Part shown: positions 45,675-55,201 of the stretch, one piece after another
How the letters are laid out: the number at the start of each line of letters is the position of its first letter
Numbering within the stretch: position 1 is the stretch's first letter
DNA from: Acetoanaerobium sticklandii
Lineage (GTDB): Bacteria; Bacillota; Clostridia; Peptostreptococcales; Filifactoraceae
Length of the DNA stretch: 64,000 bases
Direction: 5' to 3'
Assembly: GCF_000196455.1 (NCBI RefSeq)
Contig: NC_014614.1
Coordinates: 1,162,001-1,226,000, forward strand
Notes under the pieces: generated by a model
What the model saw: only the letters and a program-made list of their open reading frames with translations
What the model was told of the DNA's origin: nothing
The model's database searches: none
Translations under genes and position numbers: made by a program

Positions 45675-47360
45675 ATGGAAAATACAACACTATCTCAATT
45701 TTTTGATTTTGAAGTTCATTTTAAAGAGTTTATAAAAAGAAATTCATATTTTACTAATGTTGCTAGTGCTTATTTTGCAATTTTTAATGACAATACAACT
45801 AGGATAAACTATAAATATAAATATAACTTCAGTGATGTTTTGACTGCTTCTTTAATAAAGAGTATGATATCTGATTCAGAGATAGTCGAAAAAAACCATA
45901 TAAGTGAAATTAGAAAATGTAATAATCCTCCTTTTGAATGCGGGAAAAATGTTTATATGATTAATGCCATTAATCCTGCAAGTAATCGTACAGATATACT
46001 AGGTTCTTTAATTGTATGCTCAGATATACCACCTTCATATTCCTGTGAAAATAGTGTATTTAATTTACCGTATTTTTTGCAAATTGTTTATCACATTGAG
46101 ACTGTCCTATCAAACTATGAGAAAATTTACTATATTGTTGATACTTTTACTGAGGTTATGGCATCTAAAGATACTATTATGCCTTACCATATGACAGGAG
46201 TTGCAAACAATTGTATAGAGCTCTCCATATTTTTAGGGCTAGAACCTATAGACCAAACCTTACTTTACTTTTCAGCGCTACTGCATGATATAGGTAAGCT
46301 TTTTATTCCTGAGGCAATAATAAATAAAGAAGAGGAATTGACAGATGATGAGCTAAATATATTTAAAATACATGCACGAAAAAGTGAAGAAATGTTAAAA
46401 ACTATACTTCATGGTATGACTTTGTTTGAGGATATACCAAAAATAGTGAGACACCATCATGAAAATTACGATGGTTCAGGATATCCAGATGGACTAAGTG
46501 GAGAAGGTATACCATATTTGAGTAGGGTTCTAAAAGTTGCAGACGCAGTAGATAAAATTTCTTCAAAAAATGCATACAAAACAAGAGGAGTAGTAGATAG
46601 CATAATAAAAGAGCTTAAAATAAATAGTGGTAAGATTTATGACCCAGCTTTAGCTAAAGCCATGATTAAGATATTAGTAACTGAAAATGAAAATCTTATA
46701 GAAGAAAATACAGGGAGTACAATTTATATTCCTCAGTGTTCATTTAGCTTTTCCTATATGGAAAAAACTAATATAAAATCATTAACAGGCAACTTAATTC
46801 TAAGAGGTAATTCAGGAACCTTTGTTATTCATGATTACGATAACAAGATTTATTCAATTAATGCGATGCTAAACAGTACAATTAGTTTTTTTAAAAATGG
46901 TGAAATATTTGAATACAAGGTACTAGTTAAGAAAATTGAAGATGGCAGACTTTATCTAGATAATATTAGATTTTTGCCAACAGATACAACCTTTTCTATG
47001 GTATGGAATAATAGTGCTATTTTATATAATAAAGAACTGAATAAAAGGAATAGAGTTGATATTATAAAGCTTGGCGGAGATGCAGTGATATTTACTGTTG
47101 ATAAAAATAGTGACTTAGCTCGGGAATTATTGGATAATATTAAAGGAGAGTTTCAAATTCATATCAAGGAAAGTATTGATGAAATAGAATTAGATACTAC
47201 CTTAAATATTAAAATAGTAAAATATTATTTAGGATATGGGTACACTTTTATATGCAGATATTTAAATATCCAGTCAGGTCAGAAGGATTTGATATTAAGA
47301 TTACTATTTAGAAAGCAAATGGAAAATAGGAAGTGGAAAACAAAACTTTTAGTTGATTAG
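45675..47360 (+). CDS. HD-GYP domain c-di-GMP phosphodiesterase
   Basis: A 561-residue protein. An N-terminal sensory part (about 1-140, GAF-like) is followed by an HD-GYP domain (about 150-310) with LHDIGKL at His204, RHHHENYDGSGYP and VLKVADAVDKISS, as in enzymes that hydrolyse c-di-GMP. The C-terminal 200 residues have beta-rich segments that may be a PilZ-like c-di-GMP-binding domain, but the RxxxR motif is not clear. AGGAGG lies upstream. With the EAL regulator 3 kb away it adds to local c-di-GMP signalling. Confidence 0.87.
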   Translation: MENTTLSQFFDFEVHFKEFIKRNSYFTNVASAYFAIFNDNTTRINYKYKYNFSDVLTASLIKSMISDSEIVEKNHISEIRKCNNPPFECGKNVYMINAINPASNRTDILGSLIVCSDIPPSYSCENSVFNLPYFLQIVYHIETVLSNYEKIYYIVDTFTEVMASKDTIMPYHMTGVANNCIELSIFLGLEPIDQTLLYFSALLHDIGKLFIPEAIINKEEELTDDELNIFKIHARKSEEMLKTILHGMTLFEDIPKIVRHHHENYDGSGYPDGLSGEGIPYLSRVLKVADAVDKISSKNAYKTRGVVDSIIKELKINSGKIYDPALAKAMIKILVTENENLIEENTGSTIYIPQCSFSFSYMEKTNIKSLTGNLILRGNSGTFVIHDYDNKIYSINAMLNSTISFFKNGEIFEYKVLVKKIEDGRLYLDNIRFLPTDTTFSMVWNNSAILYNKELNKRNRVDIIKLGGDAVIFTVDKNSDLARELLDNIKGEFQIHIKESIDEIELDTTLNIKIVKYYLGYGYTFICRYLNIQSGQKDLILRLLFRKQMENRKWKTKLLVD

Positions 47361-47395
47361 CTTATATTTTCCATACATGAGCTAGGGGGATTATA

Positions 47396-48409
47396 ATGCC
47401 GTTTGAAATTATAAGAGACGATATAACGAAGGTTGACGTAGATGCCATTGTAAATGCTGCGAACTCTTCTCTGCTTGGAGGAGGAGGGGTGGATGGTGCA
47501 ATCCATAAAGCTGCAGGCTATAAACTTCTAGAAGAATGCAGAGGACTTGGTGGATGTAAGGTAGGCGAAGCAAAGATAACAAAAGGGTATGACCTGCCAT
47601 CAAGATATGTCATTCATACTGTTGGGCCTGTATGGCAGGGTGGAGGACTTCATGAGGATGAGTTTTTATATGATTGCTACAAAAATTCTTTAGCTCTAGC
47701 TTTGAACTATAGCCTTGAAAGCCTTGCTTTTCCACTTATTTCATCTGGAGCATTTGGTTATCCAAAGGCAAGGGCATTAAAAATAGCTATATCAGCAATT
47801 AGTGATTTTCTTTTAGAAAATGATATGAAAATTATATTGGTTGTTTATGATAAGGCAGCATTTACAATATCTGAAAAGCTTTTTTCATCGATAGAAGAAT
47901 ATATAGATGATAGGTATATTGAAGATAGACCTTATGAAAGTAGAGATATAAATAGAGAAGCAGGAGTATTTTATTTAAATAAAGTATATGAAGAAACTGT
48001 AAAGAAGTCATATCAACAATCAGTAGAAAAAGAATATAAAAGGAATTTAGCTGGGGTTGTAAATCAGCTAGATGATACTTTTTCACAAAGATTGCTCGGT
48101 CTTATTGATGAGAAAAAACTGACTGATGCAATGACCTATAAAAGAGCTAATATAGACAGAAAGCTTTTTTCTAAAATTAGAAATGATATTTATTACAGAC
48201 CTAGTAAACCTACAGCTATTGCTTTTGCTATTGCCCTAGAGCTTAATTTAGATGAAACTAAAGATTTACTTCTTAGAGCAGGGTATGCATTATCTCATAG
48301 CAATAAGTTTGATTTGATTATAGAATATTTTATTCAAAATAAAAATTATGATATATTTGAAATAAATGAAGCGCTATTTGCGTTTGATCAAAATCTCCTC
48401 GGAGGATGA
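47396..48409 (+). CDS. Macro-domain protein (ADP-ribose hydrolase type) with C-terminal helical domain
   Basis: A 337-residue protein. The first 165 residues are a macro domain of the O-acetyl-ADP-ribose deacetylase type: [23 protein letters not shown], then HTVGPVW and ISSGAFGYP. The remaining 170 residues are helical and end in a helix-turn-helix-like block ([11 protein letters not shown], then [29 protein letters not shown]) that I have seen fused to macro and other stress proteins in Clostridia; its function is unknown. The gene is followed by a hairpin containing the ribosome site of the VWA gene, so the pair is probably functionally linked. Confidence 0.9.
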   Translation: MPFEIIRDDITKVDVDAIVNAANSSLLGGGGVDGAIHKAAGYKLLEECRGLGGCKVGEAKITKGYDLPSRYVIHTVGPVWQGGGLHEDEFLYDCYKNSLALALNYSLESLAFPLISSGAFGYPKARALKIAISAISDFLLENDMKIILVVYDKAAFTISEKLFSSIEEYIDDRYIEDRPYESRDINREAGVFYLNKVYEETVKKSYQQSVEKEYKRNLAGVVNQLDDTFSQRLLGLIDEKKLTDAMTYKRANIDRKLFSKIRNDIYYRPSKPTAIAFAIALELNLDETKDLLLRAGYALSHSNKFDLIIEYFIQNKNYDIFEINEALFAFDQNLLGG

Positions 48410-48456
48410 TGATTTGTCGCTTACTAGGCGACCATTAATAATATAAAAAATGATAT

Positions 48457-48490
48457 CCTCTAATCATACCAAATGATTGGAGGTTTTTTT
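48457..48490 (+). promoter_or_regulatory. Terminator-shaped hairpin that contains the VWA gene's Shine-Dalgarno
   Basis: CCTC-T-AATCAT (48457-48467), a 5-base loop, ATGATT-G-GAGG (48473-48483) and seven T directly before the ATG at 48491. The 11-bp stem plus T tract is a good intrinsic terminator after the macro gene, yet its 3' arm holds the only GGAGG for the next gene. Folding would both end transcription and hide the ribosome site. Confidence 0.75.
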
Positions 48491-49138
48491 ATGAAAGAAA
48501 GTTTAACTGAACTTGTGTTTATTCTAGATAGAAGTGGCTCTATGGGAGGACTTGAAAGTGACACAATAGGCGGTTATAACGCCATGCTTTCAAAACAGAA
48601 AAATCAAAATGGAAGTGCTAAAGTCACTACAGTTTTATTTGATGATGAATACGAACTAATTCATGAGAGATTAGATATTGAAAAGGTAGAGCCAATCACT
48701 GAAAAGCAATATTTTGTGAGAGGAACTACGGCACTGCTAGATGCAATAGGGAGAACTTTAAGCCTGATGATATCTATTTCAAAAACTGTCAATAAGGATG
48801 CAAAGTCTAATAAAGTAATTTTTGTGATAACAACTGATGGAATGGAAAATGCGAGCGTAGAGTATAGCTATAAAAAAATCAAGAAAATGATAGAATATCA
48901 AAAAGAAAAGTATGGATGGGAATTTATATTTTTAGGTGCAAATATTGATGCAATTGATACAGCACAGAGGTTTGGAATTAATAAGGATATGGCTACTAAT
49001 TTTAAGGCTGATAGCCAAGGAGTGTCATTAAATTATGAAGTTGTAAGCGAAGCGCTAACTTGTTTTAGATCAAATAAGAAAATGACTAAAGAGTGGAAGA
49101 AACGTATAGAAGAGGACTATATTTCAAGAGCTAAATAA
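48491..49138 (+). CDS. VWA-domain (TerY-like) protein
   Basis: A 215-residue von Willebrand factor A domain protein with the metal-ion-dependent adhesion motif DRSGSM near the N-terminus, the conserved Thr in RGTTALLDAIG and the Asp in TTDGMENA. No signal peptide, so it is cytoplasmic, as in the TerY-like group linked to stress and nucleotide-processing systems. The ATG at 48491 follows GGAGG by seven T; an earlier in-frame start lies within the hairpin and is unlikely. It follows the macro-domain gene, and a 15-bp terminator follows it. Confidence 0.9.
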   Translation: MKESLTELVFILDRSGSMGGLESDTIGGYNAMLSKQKNQNGSAKVTTVLFDDEYELIHERLDIEKVEPITEKQYFVRGTTALLDAIGRTLSLMISISKTVNKDAKSNKVIFVITTDGMENASVEYSYKKIKKMIEYQKEKYGWEFIFLGANIDAIDTAQRFGINKDMATNFKADSQGVSLNYEVVSEALTCFRSNKKMTKEWKKRIEEDYISRAK

Positions 49139-49154
49139 TAATTTCATAACTAGT

Positions 49155-49198
49155 AAAATAAGGTATAATATTCTTATATAATGATTATACCTTATTTT
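49155..49198. terminator. Strong bidirectional terminator after the VWA gene
   Basis: AAAATAAGGTATAAT and ATTATACCTTATTTT form a perfect 15-bp stem ending in a T run. Confidence 0.88.
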
Positions 49199-49273
49199 CG
49201 TGCACAAATTTATATTTAATCAAAATCAATGTTCAATTTCATTTATGAATGTAATTCTTAGGAGGGATTAAGG

Positions 49274-49813
49274 ATGATAAACATAAGCGAAATAAAATCA
49301 GATTTACCAAAAGGAAAAAGAACTAATATTGAATTAAAAAGCCATGAAATTTTAAATGAACTTTGTTTGGAATATGAATGGGTGGACAATGACGAAGTTT
49401 CATCTATGGAAGAGTGCACTGAAATATCAGAAAAACTAGGAGCAGAAATAAGGAAAAGCATTTTTTTGTGTAATAGACAAAAAAACATGTTTTTTCTGCT
49501 TATCATGCCAGCAAACAAAGCTTTTGATACAAAAGTATTTTCTGCAGCCTTAAATGTGCCAAGGCTATCATTCGCATCTGGAGAGCTTATGGAAGAATAT
49601 TTAGGTGTTCTCCCTGGGAATGCAAGTGTAATGAGTCTTATTAACGATAAGGATAATAGGGTTCAGCTTGTAATTGACGATGAAGTAGCAAAAAATGATT
49701 GGTTTGGATGTAATCCAGGAGTTAATACTAGCCACCTAAAGATTAAAACTAATGATTTAATTGATAAATTTCTTCCCTATATAAATCATAAGCCCACAAT
49801 AATATCATTATAA
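49274..49813 (+). CDS. YbaK/ProX-type aminoacyl-tRNA deacylase
   Basis: A 179-residue protein of the YbaK/ProX editing family, which hydrolyses mischarged aminoacyl-tRNA (typically Ala- or Cys-tRNA-Pro). Family blocks include SMEECTEISEKLGAEIRKSIFLCNRQ, the catalytic-Lys region MPANKAFDTKVFSAAL and the SVMSLINDKDNRVQLVIDDE segment, followed by GCNPGVNTSHLKI. The pattern is closest to PrdX/ProX-type stand-alone deacylases, one of which belongs to the proline reductase locus of Clostridia; here no prd genes are near. GGAGGG lies upstream. It is flanked by terminators and appears monocistronic. Confidence 0.88.
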   Translation: MINISEIKSDLPKGKRTNIELKSHEILNELCLEYEWVDNDEVSSMEECTEISEKLGAEIRKSIFLCNRQKNMFFLLIMPANKAFDTKVFSAALNVPRLSFASGELMEEYLGVLPGNASVMSLINDKDNRVQLVIDDEVAKNDWFGCNPGVNTSHLKIKTNDLIDKFLPYINHKPTIISL

Positions 49814-49890
49814 ATTAAATAAGAACCAGACCCATTAAACAAATATAAATAGCCCATATTTAGTGAAAACTTAGTTGATTTTACAATATA

Positions 49891-49936
49891 AACGTATACA
49901 GGTTTTTAATTTTAAAAACTGTATACGTTTTTTATT
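49891..49936. terminator. Terminator between the deacylase and the TetR gene
   Basis: AACGTATACAG plus TTTTTA pair with TAAAAA plus CTGTATACGTT (one bulged G), followed by T6. It serves converging genes. Confidence 0.85.
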
Positions 49937-49948
49937 GTGAATACAACG

Positions 49949-50623
49949 CTAATCATTTATTTTATATGCTTCAATGGACTTGGAAATATAATATATTGTT
50001 CTTTCCGTGGCTTCTTCTAAAGTACCTTTCCACATTTTAGATATTATTCTGTCTAACATTCCTTCGTAAATAAGAAGTGAAAGCTCACTTACTTTATCTA
50101 TGTAATTTTGATTTAGATAACCATCTTTTACACATTTTTCAAGAGATTGAGCAGTTCTATCGTAAATATTGTATTGAAGTAGCATATTTTTTAAATCTAT
50201 ATCGTCATCTGGAGTAAGTTCGTCAGGAAAAATAGCATAGTATTCTCTAAGGGCAACATTCAAATTATTGCCAAACTCTTCAAAGAAAATCTTATGATAT
50301 AAAACGGGATTTTGAAAAGAATAATAACAAAAACATTCCCATATTCTCAAATATTTATCATATGAGTTTTTTGATTTTTTCGTATAGTTGATCAAATTAT
50401 CAGCATAGGATTTTAAATATTTTAGTGATGCAAAAGCAATAAGATGGTCTAAATTTTCAAAATAATTATATAGGGTGGCACTATTATATCCTGCGATATC
50501 GGATATCTTTCTAATAGTTACCATATCAATTCCCTCTTCTTCCATTATTTTATATGTAGCTTCGATATAGTACTTCATTATTCTTCTTCGTTGTATTAAT
50601 TTTTTATCTATTATTTCTGTCAT
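49949..50623 (-). CDS. TetR-family regulator, divergent to the betaine reductase operon
   Basis: A 224-residue TetR protein. The N-terminal helix-turn-helix (IRKISDIAGYNSATLYNYFENLDHLIAFA) is clear; the C-terminal ligand domain is not assigned. It is transcribed away from grdI across a 233-base spacer that contains a perfect 7-bp dyad just after the grdI promoter, so it probably represses the betaine reductase operon and releases it on binding betaine or a related compound. That ligand is inference. Confidence 0.88.
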   Translation of the reverse strand: MTEIIDKKLIQRRRIMKYYIEATYKIMEEEGIDMVTIRKISDIAGYNSATLYNYFENLDHLIAFASLKYLKSYADNLINYTKKSKNSYDKYLRIWECFCYYSFQNPVLYHKIFFEEFGNNLNVALREYYAIFPDELTPDDDIDLKNMLLQYNIYDRTAQSLEKCVKDGYLNQNYIDKVSELSLLIYEGMLDRIISKMWKGTLEEATERTIYYISKSIEAYKIND

Positions 50624-50676
50624 AATAAACCTCTCAATTTTAATATTTAGTCAATATAAGCAGGAGACATACTTTT

Positions 50677-50704
50677 ATTATAATCCATATAAAGATTATG
50701 TTAA
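50677..50704 (-). promoter_or_regulatory. Promoter of the TetR gene
   Basis: On the minus strand TTAACA (50699-50704), 16 bases, TATAAT (50677-50682). It reads towards the TetR start at 50623. Confidence 0.5.
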
Positions 50705-50755
50705 AAGAAAATAAATTATTTATCATTATTTAATCATGATTATTTTATAATTATG

Positions 50756-50785
50756 TTGACAGAATAATCTAAATAATAGTATTAT
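50756..50785 (+). promoter_or_regulatory. Promoter of the betaine reductase operon
   Basis: A consensus TTGACA (50756-50761), an 18-base spacer and TATTAT (50780-50785). The predicted start of transcription, near 50792, abuts the dyad at 50794. Confidence 0.72.
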
Positions 50786-50793
50786 TTTAACAA

Positions 50794-50809
50794 CGTTATA
50801 TTTATAACG
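50794..50809. promoter_or_regulatory. Probable TetR operator
   Basis: CGTTATA-TT-TATAACG, a perfect 7-bp inverted repeat at the expected transcription start of grdI. The position is suited to blocking RNA polymerase, and the divergent TetR gene is the natural candidate to bind it. Confidence 0.65.
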
Positions 50810-50856
50810 AAATGTTATTAGCCTTATAAAGTTTTTCTATCAAAGGAGGAAAATGC

Positions 50857-52182
50857 ATGAAACTGAAAATAGGCAATTTTTATGTTAAAGACATTATTTT
50901 TGGTGAAACAACAAAGTTTGAGCAAGGTATATTACAAATAAATAAGGAAGAGGCTTTGAGAGTAGTATATGAAGATGAAAATATCACTGATGCTGATTTG
51001 ATAATAGCAAAACCAGGAGATAAGGTGAGAATAGTACCTGTTAAGGAAGCGATAGAGCCTAGATATAGAGTTGAAGGAGGACCGGTTTTTCCAGGAGTAA
51101 CAGGTGAGCTTATGCAAGCTGGAAACGGCGCTACGTATGCACTAAAGAATTCGAGCGTGCTTGTAGTAGGGAAAAAATGGGGCGGATTCCAAGATGGTCT
51201 AATTGATATGAGCGGAGAAGGAGCAAAATATACATTATTTTCAGAGCTGCTAAATATTTGTCTTGTTGCAGACACGAATGAGGATTTTGAAAAAAATGAG
51301 CAACAAAAGAAAAACAAAGCACTAAGATGGGCTGGGATGAGACTTTCTGAATACTTAGGGAAAACGGTTGCTAATTTAGAGCCAGAAGATATAGAAGTTT
51401 ATGAGCTAAACCCACTTACAAAAAGAACTGAAAAAGAAAATATGCTTCCAAATGTAGCCTTTGTGATGCAACCACAGTCCCAAATGGAAGAAATGGGATA
51501 TAATGACTTGGTTTATGGCTGGGATGCAAACCATATGCTTCCTACATTTATGCATCCAAATGAAATATTAGATGGAGCAGTTATTTCAGGCTCATTTATG
51601 CCTTGTTCATCAAAATGGTCGACCTATGATTTTCAAAATTATCCAATGATAAAAAGACTTTATGAAGAACATGGAAATACTATTAATTTTGTAGGCGTAA
51701 TAATGTCTAACTTAAATGTTGCCTTAGAGCAAAAAGAAAGAGCGGCTTTATTCGTAGCACAAATAGCAAAATCATTAGGGGTTGATGCAGCTGTAGTTGC
51801 AGAAGAAGGCTACGGAAATCCAGATGCAGATTTTATAGCTTGCATAGTTGCATTAGAAAATGCAGGAATAAAAACTGTAGGAGTAACAAATGAGTGTACA
51901 GGAAGAGATGGAGCGTCACAGCCATTAGTTACACTTGATCAAAAAGCTGATGCGATAGTTTCGTGTGGAAATGTTTCCGAGTTAATAATTCTTCCACCTA
52001 TGGAAACAGTTATAGGAGATCTTGAGTCTTTAGCAAGAGATGGATTATCAGGTGGCTGGGGAAATGATGAAATTCTTGGATCATCTGTAAGAGAAGACGG
52101 ATCGATTATTATGGAAAACAATGCTATGTTCTGTGGAGATAGGGTATCTGGATGGTCTACTAAAACAATGGTTGAATTCTAG
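50857..52182 (+). CDS. grdI: Betaine (or sarcosine) reductase component B, alpha/beta precursor
   Basis: A 441-residue proprotein of the GrdE/GrdG/GrdI family, the substrate-binding part of component B of glycine/sarcosine/betaine reductases. In studied members it is cleaved at an internal Cys to give two subunits and a pyruvoyl group that binds the amine; Cys250 in SFMPCSSKWS lies near the position expected for that cut. Other family blocks are VEGGPVFPGVTGELMQAGNG and NECTGRDGASQPLVT. The betaine assignment rests on the BCCT transporter two genes downstream. GGAGG lies seven bases upstream; grdH follows 13 bases after the stop. Confidence 0.85.
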   Translation: MKLKIGNFYVKDIIFGETTKFEQGILQINKEEALRVVYEDENITDADLIIAKPGDKVRIVPVKEAIEPRYRVEGGPVFPGVTGELMQAGNGATYALKNSSVLVVGKKWGGFQDGLIDMSGEGAKYTLFSELLNICLVADTNEDFEKNEQQKKNKALRWAGMRLSEYLGKTVANLEPEDIEVYELNPLTKRTEKENMLPNVAFVMQPQSQMEEMGYNDLVYGWDANHMLPTFMHPNEILDGAVISGSFMPCSSKWSTYDFQNYPMIKRLYEEHGNTINFVGVIMSNLNVALEQKERAALFVAQIAKSLGVDAAVVAEEGYGNPDADFIACIVALENAGIKTVGVTNECTGRDGASQPLVTLDQKADAIVSCGNVSELIILPPMETVIGDLESLARDGLSGGWGNDEILGSSVREDGSIIMENNAMFCGDRVSGWSTKTMVEF

Positions 52183-52195
52183 AGGAGGAGATAAA

Positions 52196-53518
52196 ATGAA
52201 AAAAGGAATTCTTTATATAAATCAATTTTTTGGTCAAATTGGTGGAGAAGAGATGGCTGGATATGAACCTGAAATCAGAGAAGGACTCGTAGGACCAGCT
52301 TTAGAACTAAATAAGCAGCTAGGAGATGAAGTTGAAATTACACATACTATAATTTGTGGAGACAACTTTATGGGTTCTAATCAAGATGAAGCTATTAAAA
52401 GAATATTAGAATTCATTAAAGATAAAGAAGTAGATATATTCTTTGCAGGACCAGCTTTTAGAGCAGGTAGATATGGCTCGGCATGTGGTAATATTTGTAA
52501 AGCTGTAAATAAATCATTTAATATTCCTGTATTAACATCAATGAATGATGAAAATCCAGGTGTTGAAATGTTTAAAAAGGAGCTAATCATTTTTAAAGGA
52601 GGAGCTAGTGCTGCTTCTATGAGAGCTGATATCAAAGCTATGGCTAGCTATGCTCTTAAATTACTCCGTAATGAAGAGGTTTTTTCAGCAGAGGAAGAAG
52701 GATATTTTGGTAGAGGCATAAGAAGACAAGTATGGACGAATCCTCCAATCAAGGCAACAGATAGAGTAATTGATATGCTTCTAAAGAAAATTAATAATGA
52801 GGAGTTTAAAACAGAGCTTCCAATACCACCTTCAGAATTCGTACCTATAGCACCAGCTATATCTATTGATGAACTGAAAAATATGGAAGTTGCTATAGTT
52901 ACCTCAGGCGGTATAGTTCCAGTTGGCAATCCTGATAGAATACAATCAGCATCAGCAACAAAATGGGGGAAATATGATGTATCTGAGCTAAATGATCTGT
53001 TACCAGGTGAGTATATGACAATTCATGCAGGCTTTGACCCTGCAGCGGCAAATGCTGACCCAGATGTAATCGTTCCTTTAGATGCGTTAAGAGAATATCA
53101 AAATGAAGGTAGAATTAAGGGTGTATACAAATACATTTATTCTACAGTTGGAACAGGAACAACTCAAGCTGAAGCATCTAGAATGGGAAGAGAAATTGCT
53201 GATGAATTGCTTGCAGCAGGAGTAAAAGCTGTAATTCTCACATCTACATGAGGTACTTGTACTCGTTGCGGAGCAACGATGACAAAAGAAATAGAAAAAG
53301 CTGGAATAACAATAGTTCAAATGGCAAATTTAGTTCCAGTTGCACTTACAGTAGGTTCAAATAGGATTGTACCAACAATATCTATACCATATCCTCTTGG
53401 AGATCCTGCAACAACTTCAAAAGAGCAGTTCAAACTGAGATATCACAGAGTTGGTGTAGCTCTTGATGCTTTATCGACAGATATAAAGGAGCAAACGGTA
53501 TTTAAAGTTAAAATATAA
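52196..53518 (+). CDS. grdH: Betaine (or sarcosine) reductase component B gamma subunit, selenoprotein
   Basis: A 440-residue selenoprotein interrupted by an in-frame TGA at 53249-53251 that is read as selenocysteine (Sec352). The context TST-Sec-GTCTRCG is the UxxCxxC centre of GrdB/GrdF/GrdH. The frame continues past the TGA for 88 codons with family sequence (MANLVPVALTVGSNRIVPTI). A perfect 6-bp hairpin starts 13 bases after the TGA. The protein reduces the amine bound by GrdI and passes an acetyl-equivalent to component A. No grdA, grdC or grdD lies in the window, so those are elsewhere. GGAGG precedes ATG 52196. Confidence 0.93.
53264..53278 (+). promoter_or_regulatory. Bacterial SECIS hairpin in grdH
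   Basis: CGTTGC-GGA-GCAACG, a perfect 6-bp stem with a G-rich loop, begins 13 bases after the Sec codon. The spacing and G-containing loop fit SelB-dependent insertion elements of bacteria. Confidence 0.8.
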
Positions 53519-53544
53519 GACAAATCCAAGGGGAGTGAAAGAAT

Positions 53545-55047
53545 ATGAAGGGAAAAGATAATTCTGTATTTTTAATTTCGCTTATAGTAGTTTTTTCGAT
53601 ATCATTATGGGGAATACTAGCACCTGAGGGATTTGGTCAAGTGGCAAATGGACTATTTGCTTTTTTAACAGATAAATTTGGTTGGTTTTATCTATTGGCA
53701 ATGTTTTTCTTTGTTATATTCATGTTTGGTATTGCAGTAAGTAAATTCGGGCAAATTAGACTCGGAGATGATGATTCAAAACCAGAATATAGCTATATAT
53801 CATGGTTTGCAATGCTTTTTTCAGCAGGAATGGGAATTGGATTAGTATTTTGGGGCGTAGCAGAGCCACTTAATCATTTCATGGCACCTATGAATATGGA
53901 GGCTGGAACGTCGGAGGCGGCAAATTTTGCTATATATACTTCGTTTTTCCACTGGGGGATTCATCCATGGGCAAATTATTCTGTTATAGCTTTAGCTCTA
54001 GCTTATATGCAATTTAGAAAAGGAAAGCCGGGATTAATAAGCAGTATTTTCATACCTTTACTAGGAGAAGAAAAGGTTAAAGGACCTATTGGAAAAACTA
54101 TAGATATTCTTGCAATTTTTGCAACAGTTGCAGGGGTAGCTACTTCACTTGGACTTGGAGTTCTTCAAATAAATGGTGGTTTAAATTATTTATTTGGAAT
54201 ACCAATTAATACAACTGTAAGTATAATTATAATAGTAACAGTAACTGTTTTATTTATGATTTCAGCAGTTAGCGGTTTGGATAAAGGAATTAAGTTCCTA
54301 TCAAATGCAAATATTGGACTTGCGACAATATTGATGATTTTAGCTCTAATTGTAGGACCTACAGTTATGATTTTAAACTCTCTGACTAATGGATTAGGAA
54401 TGTATTTAGGCAATATTATTCAGGAAAGCATGAATCTTGAACCATTTGGAGATAATAGTTGGTTTGGAGGGTGGAGAATATTCTACTGGGCATGGTGGAT
54501 TGCTTGGGCACCATTTGTTGGAGTATTTATTGCTAGGATATCTAAAGGAAGAACTATAAGAGAATTTATTATCGGGGTTACTTTGGTACCGGCTCTTGGA
54601 TCTTTTGTTTGGTTTGCAATATTTGGTACAATAGGAATTAATCTTGGACCAGAAATTGCATCAGAAGCAATACAAGTAACTGAAACAGCATTCTTTGTTG
54701 TTATGAAGCATATGCCATATGGTAATTTGATATCTATGATAGCAGTATTACTATTATGTACATTCTTCGTTACATCAGCAGATTCAGCAACGTTTGTACT
54801 AGGAATGTTATCTTCAAATGGAGACTTAAATCCAAGTACTCAGAAAAAACTTATATGGGGAACGATTCAGTCACTAATGGCCTTTTCATTAATGATGGCA
54901 GGGGGATTAAGTGTACTTCAGATAGCTTCTATAGCAGCAGCTTTTCCGTTTGCAATTGTAATGGTATTTGCATGCTTCTCCTTACTAAAGGCCTTAAAAG
55001 AAGACTCAGTAAATACTGAGAAATCAAGTAAAAAAATCGCATCATAA
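53545..55047 (+). CDS. BCCT-family betaine/carnitine/choline transporter
   Basis: A 500-residue transporter with twelve hydrophobic helices. Family signatures are clear: WFAMLFSAGMGIGLVFWGVAEP, then FFHWGIHPWANYSVIALALAY, and GGWRIFYWAWWIAWAPFVGVFIARISKGRTIREF. BCCT proteins import quaternary amines such as glycine betaine with Na+ or H+, or by exchange. It follows grdH by 26 bases, so it probably supplies betaine to the reductase and its presence is the main reason to call that enzyme betaine-specific. A terminator follows. Confidence 0.93.
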   Translation: MKGKDNSVFLISLIVVFSISLWGILAPEGFGQVANGLFAFLTDKFGWFYLLAMFFFVIFMFGIAVSKFGQIRLGDDDSKPEYSYISWFAMLFSAGMGIGLVFWGVAEPLNHFMAPMNMEAGTSEAANFAIYTSFFHWGIHPWANYSVIALALAYMQFRKGKPGLISSIFIPLLGEEKVKGPIGKTIDILAIFATVAGVATSLGLGVLQINGGLNYLFGIPINTTVSIIIIVTVTVLFMISAVSGLDKGIKFLSNANIGLATILMILALIVGPTVMILNSLTNGLGMYLGNIIQESMNLEPFGDNSWFGGWRIFYWAWWIAWAPFVGVFIARISKGRTIREFIIGVTLVPALGSFVWFAIFGTIGINLGPEIASEAIQVTETAFFVVMKHMPYGNLISMIAVLLLCTFFVTSADSATFVLGMLSSNGDLNPSTQKKLIWGTIQSLMAFSLMMAGGLSVLQIASIAAAFPFAIVMVFACFSLLKALKEDSVNTEKSSKKIAS

Positions 55048-55110
55048 TTAAGTAAAAGAACCAAGAAATTTTAAAGAACCCATAAAAACGAACTAAAAAT
55101 ATTATCAAGT

Positions 55111-55148
55111 GGACTGTTTCCTGTAATCAGCAGGGGACAGTCCTTTTA
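55111..55148 (+). terminator. Terminator of the betaine reductase operon
   Basis: GGACTGT and ACAGTCC (55111-55117 and 55137-55143) with inner CCTG/CAGG pairs, followed by TTTT. The core resembles the hairpins at 2563 and 58847. Confidence 0.8.
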
Positions 55149-55201
55149 ATTTTGTCTTAATTCTTTTTTATGAATTTTTATTAACAAATAAATTAAATCA
55201 A

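Noticed and set aside
53279..53518. A separate 79-codon gene after the TGA of grdH
   Set aside because: It is the in-frame continuation of grdH after the selenocysteine codon, with matching GrdB/GrdH family sequence.
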